Positions 5,447-6,154 of a DNA stretch of 6,154 nucleotides are shown here, piece by piece (position 1 is the first letter of the stretch; the number at the start of each line of letters is the position of its first letter). The stretch comes from Rhodospirillaceae bacterium UBA6219. Its GTDB lineage: Bacteria; Pseudomonadota; Alphaproteobacteria; Rhodospirillales; Magnetospirillaceae. The stretch covers positions 25,612 through 31,765 of the forward strand of contig DISD01000024.1 of the NCBI GenBank assembly GCA_002435715.1, in the 5' to 3' direction. The notes beneath the pieces were generated by a model. That model ran no database searches. It had not been told where the DNA came from and saw only the letters and a list, made by a program, of their open reading frames with translations. Position numbers and translations under genes: made by a program.

Positions 5447-6154
5447 TTACTCCGCCGGGTGGCCCATTTCGGGGCCGATATGGGGGATCTTCTCGAAGGA
5501 ATGGAAGGGCGGCGGCGAAGAGACGCTCCATTCCAAGGTGGTGGCGCCAACACCCCACGGATTGGCCTCGACCCGGCGGCCGGCAGCGAAGGTGCGCCAG
5601 CAGATGAAGACGAACAGCAACGCTGCGGTAAAGGCGATATAGGCACCGATGGAACTGACGTAGTTCCAGCCCCAGAAGGCGTCGGGATAATCGGGGATGC
5701 GGCGCGGCATGCCGGCCAGACCCAGGAAGTGCTGGGGGAAGAAGGTCAGGTTGACGCCGACGAAGGTCATCCAGAAATGCAGCTTGCCCAAAGTTTCCGG
5801 GTATTGGCGGCCGCTCATCTTGCCGATCCAGTAATAGAAGCCGGCGAACATGGCGAAGACGGCGCCCAAGGACAGCACGTAATGGAAATGGGCGACCACG
5901 TAATAGGTGTCGTGCAGGGCGATGTCGACGCCGGAATTGGCCAGCACCACACCGGTGACGCCCCCCATGGTGAACAAAAAGACGAAGCCGGTGGCCCACA
6001 GCATGGGTGTCTTGAAAGTGATCGAGCCGCCCCACATGGTGGCGATCCAACTGAACACCTTGATGCCGGTGGGCACGGCGATGACCATGGTGGCGGCGGT
6101 GAAATAGGCCCTGGTGTTGACGTTCAGGCCGACGGTGAACATGTGGTGCGCCCA
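5447..6154 (-). CDS. ctaD: Cytochrome c oxidase subunit I, aa3-type (N terminus off the window)
   Basis: The catalytic subunit (also coxA) reduces O2 to water and pumps protons across the inner membrane. Only the last 235 residues are here; the start lies beyond the right edge. Visible residue 1 is the W of WAHHMFTVG. H3 and H4 are the CuB ligands (bovine H290/H291). K32, with T29, in AVPTGIKVFSW belongs to the K proton channel (bovine K319/T316). H81-D82 fit the Mg-site pair. H89 and H91 in VVAHFHYVLS are the ligands of haem a3 and haem a (bovine H376/H378). The residue spacings agree with the bovine numbering from memory. This places it in the A family, not cbb3. The C terminus FEKIPHIGPEMGHPAE is typical. 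The TAA is four bases before ctaG. The D-channel and the Tyr cross-linked to histidine are outside the window. Confidence 0.98.
   Translation of the reverse strand, partial: WAHHMFTVGLNVNTRAYFTAATMVIAVPTGIKVFSWIATMWGGSITFKTPMLWATGFVFLFTMGGVTGVVLANSGVDIALHDTYYVVAHFHYVLSLGAVFAMFAGFYYWIGKMSGRQYPETLGKLHFWMTFVGVNLTFFPQHFLGLAGMPRRIPDYPDAFWGWNYVSSIGAYIAFTAALLFVFICWRTFAAGRRVEANPWGVGATTLEWSVSSPPPFHSFEKIPHIGPEMGHPAE

Noticed and set aside
4921..5607. Plus-strand open frame of 228 codons opposite ctaG and ctaD
   Set aside because: Antisense shadow in GC-rich coding DNA; both minus-strand genes are certain.
5443..5646. N-terminal extension of ctaG (68 extra codons)
   Set aside because: It would run antiparallel to no gene but overlap ctaD in another frame on the same strand. 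The Cox11 family starts just before the membrane anchor, at the ATG at 5442.

Overview
The window reads as chromosomal DNA from a GC-rich alphaproteobacterium. It most resembles the Rhodospirillales (Magnetospirillum-like), judging by the aa3-type cytochrome oxidase genes, the style of the hybrid histidine kinase and an 85-residue protein family I associate with that group. This placement comes from memory of protein families, not from a search.

Layout, left to right. (1) Bases 1-1858, plus strand: the C-terminal ~618 residues of a large hybrid sensor kinase (rest of the dimerisation domain, ATPase, a degenerate receiver, a canonical receiver, a histidine phosphotransfer domain). Its phosphorylated histidine and sensor region lie off the left edge. 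(2) Bases 1922-2419, minus strand: the C-terminal half of an IS110-family transposase, without its DEDD/RuvC-like half, so a dead fragment. (3) Bases 2420-2838: no credible protein gene, but several perfect inverted repeats and two terminator-like hairpins facing each other. (4) Bases 2839-3096, minus strand: a small conserved soluble protein. An AT-rich divergent intergenic region with operator-like palindromes separates it from (5) bases 3298-3956, plus strand: a two-gene unit encoding a membrane-anchored zinc-ribbon-like mini-protein and a cysteine-rich lipoprotein. (6) Bases 3957-4096: a convergent intergenic gap packed with five inverted repeats. (7) Bases 4097-6154, minus strand: the end of a cytochrome c oxidase operon, in transcription order ctaD (subunit I, partial), ctaG (Cox11 copper chaperone) and ctaE (subunit III), tightly coupled.

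How they work together. The three oxidase genes form one functional unit: subunit I carries the haem and CuB centres, Cox11 delivers copper to CuB, and subunit III completes the core. The kinase, the IS fragment and the small genes have no demonstrated link to the oxidase. The zinc-ribbon protein and the lipoprotein are probably co-transcribed, and their function is unknown to me.

I do not see a clear new multi-gene system. The points most worth a second look are the uncharacterised zinc-ribbon/lipoprotein pair, a possible small orphan transcription unit near 2684-2772, the hairpin cluster at 3957-4089 and the degenerate first receiver of the kinase.
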